From contig NZ_JAWXVZ010000004.1 of NCBI RefSeq assembly GCF_033843645.1, positions 62,001 through 126,000 of the forward strand: a stretch of DNA of 64,000 nt. Reading direction: 5' to 3'. Of this stretch, positions 26,006 to 35,784 are shown one piece after another. This DNA is from Pseudovibrio zosterae (GTDB lineage Bacteria; Pseudomonadota; Alphaproteobacteria; Rhizobiales; Stappiaceae). The notes below the pieces were generated by a model. It was not told where the DNA came from and did not search any database. It saw nothing but the letters and a program-made list of their open reading frames with translations. Numbering within the stretch: position 1 is the stretch's first letter; each line of letters starts with the position of its first letter. Made by a program: the position numbers and the translations under genes.

Positions 26006-27619
26006 ATGGTGCTCAGTTTTCTGTCGGCTCTCGGGGGTATCGGCTTGTTTCTGGTGGGCATGCACCTGCTCACCAGTGGCACCCGTTTATTGGCAGGCAC
26101 CAGCATTCGGTCCGCGCTTGCCCGGTTCACCTCAACCCCGCTTTCTGGCGCGGTCACCGGCGCTGTAACGACCGCCACCATCCAGTCTTCCAGCGCCACA
26201 ACGGTGGCTGCGGTCGGGTTTGTCGCTTCAGGGCTGCTCACCTTTCCTCAAGCGCTTGGCATCATCTTCGGGGCCAACATCGGTACCACGTTCACTGGCT
26301 GGATTGTCGCCGTTCTTGGCTTCAAACTGGACCTTGGCGAGGTGGTGCTGCCGCTTGTCTTCGTCGGTGCCCTGATGATGCTGATGGGCAAGGGCCGGCT
26401 TGCGAGCTTTGGCAAGGCACTGGCCGGTTTCAGCCTGCTGTTTATCGGCATCGACAGCATGAAGGATGGCCTTGATGCTTTTCAGGGCATCGTGACGCCA
26501 ACGGATTTTCCGCAGGATACGCTGTTCGGCCGCCTTCAACTGATCATCATCGGCATTGTCATAACACTCGTTACCCAGTCTTCAAGCGCTGGGGTCGCGA
26601 CCGCCTTGGCGGCGCTGGGGGCAGGAGCGATCAACTTCCCGCAAGCGGCGGCCTTGGTCATTGGCATGGATGTGGGCACCACGTTTACCGCCGCCCTTGC
26701 CACCTTGGGGGGCGGCACCATGGCGCGCCGCACCGGCTTTGCCCATGTCATTTACAACGTGCTCACCGGTGTCATGGCGTTCTTCCTGCTGGTGCCATAC
26801 GCCAAAGGAGTTGAGCAGATCGTGGCAGATGGCAACGGGCAGATCGCCCTTGTTGCCTTTCACAGCATCTTCAATGTTCTCGGCGTCGTGCTCATTCTGC
26901 CGTTCGCAAAACCGTTCGCCCGGCTGGTGGAGTGGCTGGTGCCCGAAAAGGGCGAGAGCCTGACAAAAGCGCTGGACCCGCTCTTGCTGCGAGAGCCCAA
27001 GACGGCGGCGGATCAGGCGGGCGCTGCGCTGACCCAGCTTACGCAAGCGGTGGCGGACCATCTTGCCGCGGCCCTTGAGGAAGAGCGGACCGGCCCGACC
27101 TATAGCCGCGAGAGTTTGCTGAGCGCGCTCGATGAAATACGCGGGTATCTGGACCGGATCAACGTGCCCCCGCAAGATCCGGTTCTGGCTGGCCAAACCA
27201 ACACCCAGTTTCATGCCCTCGATCATCTGGCGCGGCTGTTATACCGCTGTGACCAACGAGAGCGCATCAAGGCTCTTGATGAAGATCCACGGCTTCACCG
27301 GTTGAAAGGGCTTGTGGCCAAGGGCGCCAGCTTGTTGGCGGCGCCGGACGAAGATCGCCGCGGTGCCGATGAACTGAACCACTTGAGAAGCCTTTTGAGG
27401 CACCAGCGAAAAACACAGCGAGACAACATCATCGCACGGGCCGTCAGCGGCGAAATCAGTGACGAAGATGCAGCGCGCCACCTTGACGGACTGCGCTGGC
27501 TCCACCGCGTCAGCTATCACCTCTGGCGCATCAAGGTTCATCTCAATGGACTTTCCAGCCCCGCCTTGCTTGCCCCTTCTGCCTCACGAGAAGCCGAGCT
27601 GGAGGTGGAGGCCGACTAG
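26006..27619 (+). CDS. Na/Pi cotransporter family protein with PhoU-like tail
   Basis: A 537-residue inner-membrane protein. Two inverted PNaS repeats carry the signature QSSSA, once in TTATIQSSSATTVAAVG (about 50-66) and once in TLVTQSSSAGVATAL (about 190). Membrane segments cover about residues 1-310; the remaining 220 residues are soluble, helical and PhoU-like. It probably mediates sodium-coupled phosphate movement across the inner membrane. It is convergent with the HlyD gene, with only 4 bp between the stops, so the two transcripts must overlap or share a terminator. Confidence 0.9.
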   Translation: MVLSFLSALGGIGLFLVGMHLLTSGTRLLAGTSIRSALARFTSTPLSGAVTGAVTTATIQSSSATTVAAVGFVASGLLTFPQALGIIFGANIGTTFTGWIVAVLGFKLDLGEVVLPLVFVGALMMLMGKGRLASFGKALAGFSLLFIGIDSMKDGLDAFQGIVTPTDFPQDTLFGRLQLIIIGIVITLVTQSSSAGVATALAALGAGAINFPQAAALVIGMDVGTTFTAALATLGGGTMARRTGFAHVIYNVLTGVMAFFLLVPYAKGVEQIVADGNGQIALVAFHSIFNVLGVVLILPFAKPFARLVEWLVPEKGESLTKALDPLLLREPKTAADQAGAALTQLTQAVADHLAAALEEERTGPTYSRESLLSALDEIRGYLDRINVPPQDPVLAGQTNTQFHALDHLARLLYRCDQRERIKALDEDPRLHRLKGLVAKGASLLAAPDEDRRGADELNHLRSLLRHQRKTQRDNIIARAVSGEISDEDAARHLDGLRWLHRVSYHLWRIKVHLNGLSSPALLAPSASREAELEVEAD

Positions 27620-27623
27620 CGCT

Positions 27624-28853
27624 TCACTCTCCCATATGCCGGGGGCTGACCTTGAGGCCATCTTCAATGCCGGAGGCGGGATATTGGATCAGCGTATTGC
27701 CCTCTTCAAGGCCGCTGAGGATTTGAGCATGGATGCCGTTGTTCTGGCCCACTTCCACGGTCTTCAGCCGGGCGATGCCGTCTTCCACGGCGAACACCGC
27801 CCAGTTGGTGCCATCACGAAACAGGGCGTTGGACGGGATCTTCAAGGCGTTATCGTTCTCCCACACCACGATTTGCGCCTCGATGCGGTAGCCGTGGCCA
27901 AGGCTCTGCCGCGTCTCGGCCGGGTCGGTAAAGTGGACCACCGCGTTGACCCGCTGCTCCTCCACCCCAAGAGCGGAAAACTTGGTAAAGCCCCATGGGT
28001 CAACCCGGTCCACTACGCCGTTCAGCGGTTCATCCCCGCCCCAGGCATCAATGATGACCCGGTCCCCTGCGGAGACCTGAACCGCGTCCGTTGACAATAG
28101 CTCCACCACAATTTCCAAATCACTGGTCACATCCCCAATTTCCATGATGGGTGTGCCAACAGGCAGGGTGGTTTCGCTCTTTTGCATCACTTGCAGAATG
28201 CGCCCGGTTGTCGGGGCGAACAGCGGTATGCCTTCCATGGCATCAACCTGCGCGGCATGAGCCGGATCGTTGAAGCTGATGAGCCGGGCACGGGTGTTGG
28301 CCAGCTCCGCCTCGCGCATGGAAATGGCCGCCTCCGCCGTATCCATTGTGGCCTGAGCAAGCCGCGCTTCCCGCAGGGCGCGCTCATAGACCACCTGACT
28401 GACAGTGCCCGAGTCGATGAGTTTCTTTACCCGGTTCAGGTCGCTTTCGCGCAGCTCCATGTCGGCAATGGCTTTGTTCAGGTCCGCACGGGCCACGCGC
28501 AGCGCCGCCTCAGCCGCCGTTACAGCCGCGCGGGCCTGCTCACGGGTGCGCACATCCAGGGCAGAAGGGTTGGTGGGCAGCATTTGCGCCACCACCGTTT
28601 CGCCGCGCACCACCGGGTCTCCCGGCAACACCCCGACACGCAGCAGACGCCCCGTGACCGGCGTCGACACTACATACGCATCATGCACACGGGTTCGGCC
28701 CTCTTCGGTAATGGTCACCACCATGGGGCCGCGTTCGGCCACGCCCATGTCCACCGGTGTCGGCTGCGGCCAGAACGAATAGGTCAGCGCGGCGCCCAGC
28801 AAAACCAGAGCCCCAGTGGTCAGAATGAGCCGTGAACGTTTCTTCTTCGCCAC
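27624..28853 (-). CDS. HlyD-family periplasmic adaptor of an efflux ABC system
   Basis: A 409-residue membrane-fusion protein. One N-terminal membrane anchor (LILTTGALVLLGAALTYSF) is followed by a lipoyl-like domain, a long alpha-hairpin (about 110-190) and a beta-barrel region. It is the last of three genes (ATPase, permease, adaptor), 4 bp after the FtsX-type permease stop. The set resembles MacB/DevBCA-like tripartite systems, though here the ATPase and permease are separate proteins. It likely links the inner-membrane exporter to an outer-membrane channel encoded elsewhere. Confidence 0.9.
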   Translation of the reverse strand: MAKKKRSRLILTTGALVLLGAALTYSFWPQPTPVDMGVAERGPMVVTITEEGRTRVHDAYVVSTPVTGRLLRVGVLPGDPVVRGETVVAQMLPTNPSALDVRTREQARAAVTAAEAALRVARADLNKAIADMELRESDLNRVKKLIDSGTVSQVVYERALREARLAQATMDTAEAAISMREAELANTRARLISFNDPAHAAQVDAMEGIPLFAPTTGRILQVMQKSETTLPVGTPIMEIGDVTSDLEIVVELLSTDAVQVSAGDRVIIDAWGGDEPLNGVVDRVDPWGFTKFSALGVEEQRVNAVVHFTDPAETRQSLGHGYRIEAQIVVWENDNALKIPSNALFRDGTNWAVFAVEDGIARLKTVEVGQNNGIHAQILSGLEEGNTLIQYPASGIEDGLKVSPRHMGE

Positions 28854-28857
28854 GCTG

Positions 28858-31221
28858 CTACTCCCTTGTCTTCAAAGCAGTTATGATGTCTGCCCGGTCC
28901 ACGTCGCGTTTCACCAGCCAGCCAGAAAAGGCCGCAGCAACCAGCACGGCCAACGCTGCACCGCCATAGCTATTTGGCGCAAAAACGACAGGTATTTGAT
29001 AGATATCGGTGCTGAAACCCGCCGCAACACCGTATGTCAGAAAATAGCCCAACACCGCGCCAAGGGGCAGAGCCATCAAGGTGACAACCGCCAGCTCGCC
29101 CAAAAGCACAAAGCTGGCTTCGCCCTTGGTAAAGCCAATGACCCGCAAGCTGGCAAGGTCGCGCCCCCGTTCAGCCTGCGCAATGCGCGCAGCGTTGTAA
29201 ACAATGCCAAAGGTGATCACCCCGGCAATGGCCGCCATGATGAACCGCATGGAGCCTGCGCCGGTGTTCATCACACGAATGAAGGCCTGCCGGGCATCTT
29301 CCTTCAGGCTTACACCGGCCACGGAGGGCATGTCTTTCAAAGCCCGATAGACAAACCCGGCTTCAGCTGCATCAATACGCAGGTAGGCACCGGACACGCG
29401 GCCCGGCTCGCGCATGGCCTCGTTCAGGGCAGAGAGCTCCATATAGGCAGGCGCGCCAAGCAAGCTTTCGGTGATGCCAACCACCGGCACGGACAGGATT
29501 GGCCTGCGGCCCTCATGCACATCCACCTGAATGGTGTCGCCAACGGCGGCCCGAATTTCCCCGGCCAAAGACTTGGAAAGCACAATGCCGTCGCTCGGCA
29601 TGGTCAGCGCGCCTTCGTTCTTGTCAACGGCGCGGTTCAGACGCGGCTGTGTGACCAGCCCGTTGACGCCGCCGCGATAGCTCTCCACACCGTTGCGAAG
29701 GGTTGCCGAGACACTTCGGGTTGGTTCCACCTCAATCACGTGGGGCATGCGCTGCAGCTCGTAAATCACCGTATCCGACAGGGGATCGGTGAAGGTGACG
29801 GTCACATCGCTGCGGTCCAGAACGTTGAAGGTCAGATCCAACGTCTTTTCAAAGCTTGAGAACAGCGAGATCATGGCAACAGCCAGCGCCATGCCCGCAG
29901 CAATGCCGAGCGTGGAGCCCAGCATGCGGCCCGGCTGCCGTGTCAGTCGGCGCAGCACCATTCGGCTTGGCTGGTCCAACAGGCGGCTAAGGGAAGCGCC
30001 AATCCGGCCAGAACGGCTGTAGTCTGCCGGGGCAGGGGGGCGCATGGCCACCGCTGGGGTCAGCGTAAAGACACCCCGCAGCACAATGAAACCGCCCGCC
30101 GAGGCGGCCAGGACGCTGGAGAGCACACCAATCAGGAACGAGGCAGGTTCCACCCGAAACACCAGCAGGGGAAACTTGTAGTACTCAAGGTAGATGTCCA
30201 CCATGCCGCGCCCGGCCATTGTGCCGAGCACGCAGCCCATCGCCGCCCCACCTGCCGAAATGATCAGGATCAGCTTGAAGTAATGCAGTGCCACCTCAAA
30301 GCTGGTGTAGCCAAAGGCCTTGAGCAGGCCAATCTGCTCCCGTTCGGCCTGCACCATGCGCGAGATGACGATGTAAAGCAGAAACGCCGCCACGGCCATG
30401 AACAGCGGCGGCACTGTCTGGCTGGTGGAGCGCATGCTGTAGATCTCCTCCATCACGAAGCGGTTGGAGGTGTGGTCCTTGACCAGATACGCGCCCCGGC
30501 TGCCATAGGGCTCCAGAATACGGTCGACTGCGTTGAGTACCGCCGTTTCATTGGCGGAGCGCGACAGGGTCAGCAGGGCTTCGTTAAAGGCGCCTTTCAT
30601 GTCATAGGCGGCTGCGAGGGCGGTTTCGTTCATCCACAGCGCCCCAAACCGGCTATCATCGGACACCAGCTCACCGGGCGCAACGGTGTAGAGAAACTCG
30701 GGCGAGTGCACCAGACCAACAATGTGAAAGGTGCGCCGCGCGCCGTTCATGGTGGCAGACAAAGTGTCCCCGGGTTCAAGCCCGTGGGCTCTTGCAAAGC
30801 TGTTCAACAGCAGGATCTCGTCGGCCCGGTTGCGGGCCAGCCAGCGCCCGGCGGTCAGGTCCGGCAGGTTCAGCCGAGGCGGCCCCGCGTCTGGCACGGA
30901 CAGCGCCTGAGCCCGGATGGGCAAGTCCAGCCCCTTGATGTCTACCAGAGCCGACCCGTTGACCCGGCCTTCCACCGCAGAAACGCCAGGCACTTCTGCG
31001 AGGTTGCGCAGCATGTGCAGCGGGGCACGCACCACCGGCGCAAACACGTTGGCAAGCCGGTTGCGCTCATAGTAGGCAAGGCGCGTCTGGTCCAGCGAAG
31101 TCACGATGCCGGACATCATCACCAGCAGCAATACACCCGTGGCTATCACGGCGCTGATGGCAAGGGCCTGTCCCTTCATGCGCCACAGGTCGCGTCCCAG
31201 TTTCTTGTTGAGCGGGCTCAT
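28858..31221 (-). CDS. FtsX-type ABC transporter permease
   Basis: A 787-residue membrane protein made of two FtsX-like repeats: transmembrane segment, large periplasmic domain, then three segments (about 280-390 and 665-780). This duplicated layout is typical of lipoprotein or lipid exporting permeases such as DevC/YbbP-like proteins. The start is set at the ATG 31221; a TTG further upstream overlaps the ATPase stop. It works with the ATPase before it and the HlyD adaptor after it. Confidence 0.9.
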   Translation of the reverse strand: MSPLNKKLGRDLWRMKGQALAISAVIATGVLLLVMMSGIVTSLDQTRLAYYERNRLANVFAPVVRAPLHMLRNLAEVPGVSAVEGRVNGSALVDIKGLDLPIRAQALSVPDAGPPRLNLPDLTAGRWLARNRADEILLLNSFARAHGLEPGDTLSATMNGARRTFHIVGLVHSPEFLYTVAPGELVSDDSRFGALWMNETALAAAYDMKGAFNEALLTLSRSANETAVLNAVDRILEPYGSRGAYLVKDHTSNRFVMEEIYSMRSTSQTVPPLFMAVAAFLLYIVISRMVQAEREQIGLLKAFGYTSFEVALHYFKLILIISAGGAAMGCVLGTMAGRGMVDIYLEYYKFPLLVFRVEPASFLIGVLSSVLAASAGGFIVLRGVFTLTPAVAMRPPAPADYSRSGRIGASLSRLLDQPSRMVLRRLTRQPGRMLGSTLGIAAGMALAVAMISLFSSFEKTLDLTFNVLDRSDVTVTFTDPLSDTVIYELQRMPHVIEVEPTRSVSATLRNGVESYRGGVNGLVTQPRLNRAVDKNEGALTMPSDGIVLSKSLAGEIRAAVGDTIQVDVHEGRRPILSVPVVGITESLLGAPAYMELSALNEAMREPGRVSGAYLRIDAAEAGFVYRALKDMPSVAGVSLKEDARQAFIRVMNTGAGSMRFIMAAIAGVITFGIVYNAARIAQAERGRDLASLRVIGFTKGEASFVLLGELAVVTLMALPLGAVLGYFLTYGVAAGFSTDIYQIPVVFAPNSYGGAALAVLVAAAFSGWLVKRDVDRADIITALKTRE

Positions 31222-31225
31222 GGCA

Positions 31226-31945
31226 TCACCACTCAATCTGGTCGGGTGTCAGTTTGTGGGTGTTCTTGGTCACTTCACGAATGGCCCCATCAGCAAAGTG
31301 GATCACCCGGTCCGCCATGGCGGCAGTGTTGGCCGCGTGGGTTACAATCAGCACCGTGGCCCCCAGCTTCTCGTTGACCTCCTTGAGCACCTCCAGCACC
31401 GTGCGCCCTGTGGTGCTGTCCAGCGCACCGGTCGGTTCATCGCAAAACAACACGCGTGGGTTTTTGGCAATCGCCCGCGCAATGGCGACACGCTGCTGCT
31501 CGCCGCCGGAAAGTTGGGCCGGGAAGTGGTCGACCCGTTCCTTGAGGCCCACCAGTGCCAACGCGTCCTCTGGCGCCATGGGATCATCGGCAATCTCGGT
31601 AACCAGCTCCACATTCTCATAGGCGGTCAGGCTGGGCATGAGGTTGTAGAACTGAAACACAAAGCCCACGTGCTCGCGGCGATAGGCGGTCAGTTCCGCA
31701 TCGCTCATGGCCGTTAGCTCATCGTTTTCGAAATAGGCTGTGCCATCGCTGGCGCGGTCCAGCCCGCCGATGATGTTGAGAAGGGTCGATTTTCCGCTGC
31801 CAGAGGCCCCAAGCAGAACAACGATCTCGCCGCTGGGGATCTCCAGATCCACCCCGCGCAGCGCGTGTACGGCGGCCTCGCCCTCCCCATAAACCTTGGT
31901 AAGCCCCGTGGTTCGGAAGGCAAGAGGAACGGCGTTCTGCGGCAT
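31226..31945 (-). CDS. ABC transporter ATP-binding protein (LolD/MacB-like)
   Basis: A 239-residue ATPase with Walker A GASGSGKST (about 45-53), Q-loop, signature LSGGEQQRVAIARA and Walker B VLFCDEPTGALD, followed by the H-loop THAAN. The sequence places it in the MacB/LolD/FtsE group, consistent with the FtsX-type permease that follows. It is first in a three-gene operon; a TetR-type palindrome is centred about 65 bp upstream of its start. Confidence 0.94.
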   Translation of the reverse strand: MPQNAVPLAFRTTGLTKVYGEGEAAVHALRGVDLEIPSGEIVVLLGASGSGKSTLLNIIGGLDRASDGTAYFENDELTAMSDAELTAYRREHVGFVFQFYNLMPSLTAYENVELVTEIADDPMAPEDALALVGLKERVDHFPAQLSGGEQQRVAIARAIAKNPRVLFCDEPTGALDSTTGRTVLEVLKEVNEKLGATVLIVTHAANTAAMADRVIHFADGAIREVTKNTHKLTPDQIEW

Positions 31946-32002
31946 TGCGATGGTTCCGGATCTGTTAGACCGACGTCTCGGGCGGCGGGTAACTCGTCAT
32001 TT

Positions 32003-32018
32003 ATGACCAGATGGTCAT
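32003..32018 (-). promoter_or_regulatory. TetR-like palindromic operator
   Basis: ATGACCA-GA-TGGTCAT is a perfect 7-2-7 palindrome, 58 bp upstream of the ABC ATPase start. Its size and symmetry suit a TetR-family repressor of an efflux operon, but no tetR gene is present in this window. Confidence 0.6.
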
Positions 32019-32131
32019 CTAAGCATCCGAGTTGACGATTCGGTCAAGTAGAATCGATTCTGCTCGGGCACGCAAACAGCACGGACAAGGGTTTTGCAGC
32101 CTGCATCCAACGCGCCGCGCAAGTTCACTGC

Positions 32132-33406
32132 TCACGAGGCCTTGGCGGTTTCTGTCTTTGGCTGCATCAAAAGCAAACCATAAAGCACGGCGGTGCCAAG
32201 CGCACTCCAGAAGGTGTAGCCGAGGGCAATGCCCATCATGCCCAAGTGGTTCACGGCAAACGGCGCGGAGGCCGCTGACCCCACAAGGCACATCACCATG
32301 ACCACCGATGGAAGCCGATGTTGTCCGTGCATGGCCAGAAGCGCTGAGGCCGGACCGAACACCCCACGGAAGAAGATGACAGCGCATACCACAAGAAGCA
32401 CCGGCAGAGCCTCTTCAAACGCGGGACCGAACAGCCCGAGCACCCACTCGCCCAACAGCATGCACCCCGCAAGGACGGCCAATCCGTAAAGCGCGCCAAG
32501 GCCCTGCAGCTGCAAGATGCCTTTGGTTGTGCTCATCCCCTTGGCGTGCTGTTCATAAACCCGCGGCAGCAAAAGCATGTAAAGCGCACGCATTCCAAAG
32601 CCCGCCAGAGAACGCAAGCGAAAACAGACATGCAGCATGGCCACCTGTTTTGCGGGCAAGAGCAACAGCCCAGCCAACAGGATTTGCACCTCAATGAAAA
32701 AGTCCCAGACCAGCGTGGTCACCACCCATGGAGGGGCGGATCGGCGCCATTCTGGCCGCTCGGTGGTGTCTGGCGGGCCGCTTCCAAGGGGCACAAAGCG
32801 GCGCACGAAAGTCTGGCTCAGCAACAGCGCAGCCACATTGGCAACAGCAAACAGGAGAAACAGGCCCGCAGCGTTTTGCGGCCAGGAAAGGGCACTGGCT
32901 CCAAGGAGCGCGCCCGCAAACAACAGGGGCCGAAAGGCAACTTCCGGCAAGGCCGCGCGGACCTGCTGGTCAAACGCCACCAATACCGCGCCGAAAAACG
33001 ACAGAGAGGCGATGGCGTAGGCAGACAGCGCCAACACGGCGGCTGTTGCCCACAAACCCATGCCGGACAGGGGCGTTGCCCACGTCAGATAGGCCGCGCC
33101 GAGGGGCAGCACGAGCACAGTTACCAGCGCCCGAAGCTGGCCCGTATCCCGGCACAGGCCGCGCAGTTTTGCCAGTTGATCCGTTGCCTTGAAACGAGAG
33201 GCAAGCACCGTGGCGATGGAAGAAAAGCCAAGCCCGATCAGCTGCGCCATCACCGCGTTTGCCGCAAGCAGCAAGGAAAACAGCCCCAACACCTCGCCAG
33301 ACCACATCCGGGCAATCAAAAGGTTCGCGCCAAACATGAGCACCGCCCCAAACAGGCGCAGGGCAAAGAGCGAGGTAAACCTTTGCAGCAAGGTGGAAAT
33401 CTTCAT
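32132..33406 (-). CDS. Polysaccharide/oligosaccharide flippase-like membrane protein
   Basis: A 424-residue protein with about 12 hydrophobic segments and the N-terminal pattern LFALRLFGAVLMFGANLLIARM typical of Wzx/MATE-like (MOP superfamily) flippases. It is the last gene of a five-gene operon, starting 3 bp after the FemAB-like stop. A lipid-linked glycan or peptide substrate is likely, but the operon holds no glycosyltransferase or polymerase, so the cargo is unknown. Inner membrane. Confidence 0.82.
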   Translation of the reverse strand: MKISTLLQRFTSLFALRLFGAVLMFGANLLIARMWSGEVLGLFSLLLAANAVMAQLIGLGFSSIATVLASRFKATDQLAKLRGLCRDTGQLRALVTVLVLPLGAAYLTWATPLSGMGLWATAAVLALSAYAIASLSFFGAVLVAFDQQVRAALPEVAFRPLLFAGALLGASALSWPQNAAGLFLLFAVANVAALLLSQTFVRRFVPLGSGPPDTTERPEWRRSAPPWVVTTLVWDFFIEVQILLAGLLLLPAKQVAMLHVCFRLRSLAGFGMRALYMLLLPRVYEQHAKGMSTTKGILQLQGLGALYGLAVLAGCMLLGEWVLGLFGPAFEEALPVLLVVCAVIFFRGVFGPASALLAMHGQHRLPSVVMVMCLVGSAASAPFAVNHLGMMGIALGYTFWSALGTAVLYGLLLMQPKTETAKAS

Positions 33407-33409
33407 GGC

Positions 33410-34525
33410 CTAGCGCCCAATGCGTGCTTTGAGCGCAGACAGGAGACGATCGGTCTGCTGCTTGGCCCGGCGCAGGAAAAAAGCGGCGCGCGCAACGAGT
33501 GCCGCCTTGAGGCTGGCGCTGACATGATAGTCCTCGGGGCATTCCATCTGCACGCCGGTCTTGCCAAGAAAACCGCTCTTGAACTGATGCAGACCGGCGT
33601 CAAGGTCATTGCCCCCAAGGTCATACCACTTGATGGCTGGGTCCGCGCACAGCCGTTCTGCCACCGCCCAGTGCAGGGCATAGCCCGCCCGTAGGGTCAG
33701 CGCGTCATCGCTGGTTGCGCCATAAAGGTAAGCGGCGGTGTCACCGCACCGATGAATAACCGCTGAGGCACATAACCTGCCGCTGTGTTCTACATGCACA
33801 AAGATTGGTTGCAAGGCCGCCGGTGCGCTTTGGCAAAATGCTGGCAAGGTCGCAATGGCGGAATGGTCGGAAAAGCCCTTGCGCGCCAGCATCTCCTCAT
33901 AAAGCGCCATGAAAGGAGCAAGCCCCTCATCGGCGTCGGTCAAGCGCACCGAGAAGGCGTTCTTCTCCGCTTTCTTCAGGTTGTATCGCCATTTTTGCGA
34001 GAGCGATTGGCGCAGGCCGCTCAAGGGCTGGTCCACATTTACAAAGTAACGAGCGGGCGCGGGCAGTTTTGCCCCGCGGCGGAAACCCAGCCGCTCCAAC
34101 GCCTCAACGGCCGCGCCCGGCCACGAAGGCTCGGCCCGCGGCATCACGGTGAGATGCAACCGCCGACGCCCGTAAAGTTCCGCCTTTAAAGCTGAAAGAA
34201 CTTTCTCAAGCCGCGCCGGGTCAGCTGGCTCACCCGCTTTGCGCCAAACAGGGCCCCATTTGACGATGGCAAGGCCGCCGCCGATCACGGGCACCTTCAA
34301 CAGAACAACGCCCGCACCGCCAAGGACTTGTCCGCCTTGGCTCACCTTGAAAAAGGCACAGCGATGCGCACCCCATCGCGCCTGCAAGAACGCGGCGGAT
34401 TGCTCATGGAGCGCATCGTCAAATCCGCCCAAAAACCCGTCCCAGTCAGCAGGGGAAAGCGTTGTCAGCTCCACGGCTGCGGTCTGCGAACATGCTGTTG
34501 GCCGGGCCAGAGAAAGTGTGTTCAC
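33410..34525 (-). CDS. FemAB/GNAT-like aminoacyl- or acyltransferase
   Basis: A 371-residue soluble protein with two acyltransferase-like halves. The segment LRQSLSQKWRYNLKKAEKN is typical of FemAB-type proteins, and DLGGNDLDAGLHQFKSGFLG near 305-325 matches their C-terminal substrate region. FemAB proteins add amino acids to peptidoglycan or other cell-surface precursors. The ATG overlaps the preceding ATP-grasp stop by ATGA, so the two are co-translated. Acceptor and donor are unknown. Confidence 0.82.
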   Translation of the reverse strand: MNTLSLARPTACSQTAAVELTTLSPADWDGFLGGFDDALHEQSAAFLQARWGAHRCAFFKVSQGGQVLGGAGVVLLKVPVIGGGLAIVKWGPVWRKAGEPADPARLEKVLSALKAELYGRRRLHLTVMPRAEPSWPGAAVEALERLGFRRGAKLPAPARYFVNVDQPLSGLRQSLSQKWRYNLKKAEKNAFSVRLTDADEGLAPFMALYEEMLARKGFSDHSAIATLPAFCQSAPAALQPIFVHVEHSGRLCASAVIHRCGDTAAYLYGATSDDALTLRAGYALHWAVAERLCADPAIKWYDLGGNDLDAGLHQFKSGFLGKTGVQMECPEDYHVSASLKAALVARAAFFLRRAKQQTDRLLSALKARIGR

Positions 34526-35784
34526 GGGCTCACCTGCCTGTCTTTCTCCCGGCTTTCCTCTTGCTTGAAAAACAGCTTCTTCAAACGACGCTTAACACCG
34601 GAAAGCGACGGCATCAGCCGCCACAGTGTCACCAGCGCGGGCAGGGGGTCTTTCCAACTCCACACCATGTGAAGGTCGGCACGGAACGCACTGCCAAGCG
34701 CCACGCCAAAGCGCTTGACCATTGTGGCAAAGCCGATTTCGCCTTTCATCTGCGCAACAATTGCCGCCAGCAGCTCGCCTGAAACCCAGACATAACGCAT
34801 GCCGGTACGCCCCTCTGTCAAAGAAGCGGCGGGGTGGGCGGTTGCCTGCACCCCAAGCGCCTTGTTCACCAGCAAAGGCCCCAGAGCCAGGCCCGCAGCT
34901 TCTGGCACATTCAGGTTGCCAGCAATACGCGCGTTGATTTCCAGAAAGCTGATCGCGCCCGTGCGCTCCTCCACCAGATACTGGGCACAGCCGATGCCGT
35001 CATACTCAAGATCCGCAATCAAGCGCATGGTATAGGTGCGCAGCGGCTCCAGCGGGGGGATTGTCTCTCCCTCCACCGCAAGACCAGAGCCGTCCGGACT
35101 GTCCGTGCGCAAAATGACGGCCTGCACATGGCGGGTCAGAACACCCTTTTCCGCTGCAAAATAAAGGTTGTAGCGCCGCCCACTGAAGTGCTGTTGCAGC
35201 ACCAGGGCAGAGCTGCGGTTGTGCCACAGTGCCACAAGAGTGCCCACGTCCTGCGCCGTGTGCAGCGTCACCGCTTTCTTGCCGCCAAGCCGCTGGGTGG
35301 ACAGTTCCGGGCGCACCACCAGCGGAAAACCGAGTGTATCGCAGGCAGCTTGCAACTCCTCCGCCGAGCGGGCCAGCGCAAACGGCGCACACGGCACCTG
35401 AAGACGGACACATCTTTGCATCATGCCCACCTTGTCCAGACAGGCAGAGACCAGCTCCGGCTCCATCATGGCGACAGGGGCAAGGGCTTCCACCCGCTGC
35501 CGGTGGCGCACGAAGCAGGTCACAAACTCTTCTGAAACCGGAAACAGCAGCGTAATCTGATTGCGCGCTACATAGGCCTCCAAGGCTGTCAGGAATGCGT
35601 CTTCGTCCTTCAGCAGGCTGGGGTGGTCCCATGTGGCGTTGGCATGGCGGCTGAACTCTGCCCCGCCGTCGCTGCCTTCCAGCCCCACGGTCAGGTGGTG
35701 CCCGGCAGCACCAAGCGTGCGCACCAAGGTCAGCGTGGGACGATAGTTGCCAAGCAGCAGAATGCGATGTCGATCAGCGGTCAT
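34522..35784 (-). CDS. ATP-grasp ligase-like protein
   Basis: A 420-residue soluble protein. A preATP-grasp region (MTADRHRILLLGNYRPTL) is followed by an ATP-grasp core with VVRPELSTQRLGGKKAV, QQHFSGRRYNLYFA and FLEINARIAG, the last being the Mg-binding end of the fold. Such enzymes join a carboxylate to an amine through an acyl phosphate. The start at 35784 is chosen by the ATGA overlap with the preceding gene; the longer frame lies within that gene. It probably makes an amide bond in the product of this operon. Confidence 0.85.
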   Translation of the reverse strand: MTADRHRILLLGNYRPTLTLVRTLGAAGHHLTVGLEGSDGGAEFSRHANATWDHPSLLKDEDAFLTALEAYVARNQITLLFPVSEEFVTCFVRHRQRVEALAPVAMMEPELVSACLDKVGMMQRCVRLQVPCAPFALARSAEELQAACDTLGFPLVVRPELSTQRLGGKKAVTLHTAQDVGTLVALWHNRSSALVLQQHFSGRRYNLYFAAEKGVLTRHVQAVILRTDSPDGSGLAVEGETIPPLEPLRTYTMRLIADLEYDGIGCAQYLVEERTGAISFLEINARIAGNLNVPEAAGLALGPLLVNKALGVQATAHPAASLTEGRTGMRYVWVSGELLAAIVAQMKGEIGFATMVKRFGVALGSAFRADLHMVWSWKDPLPALVTLWRLMPSLSGVKRRLKKLFFKQEESREKDRQVSP

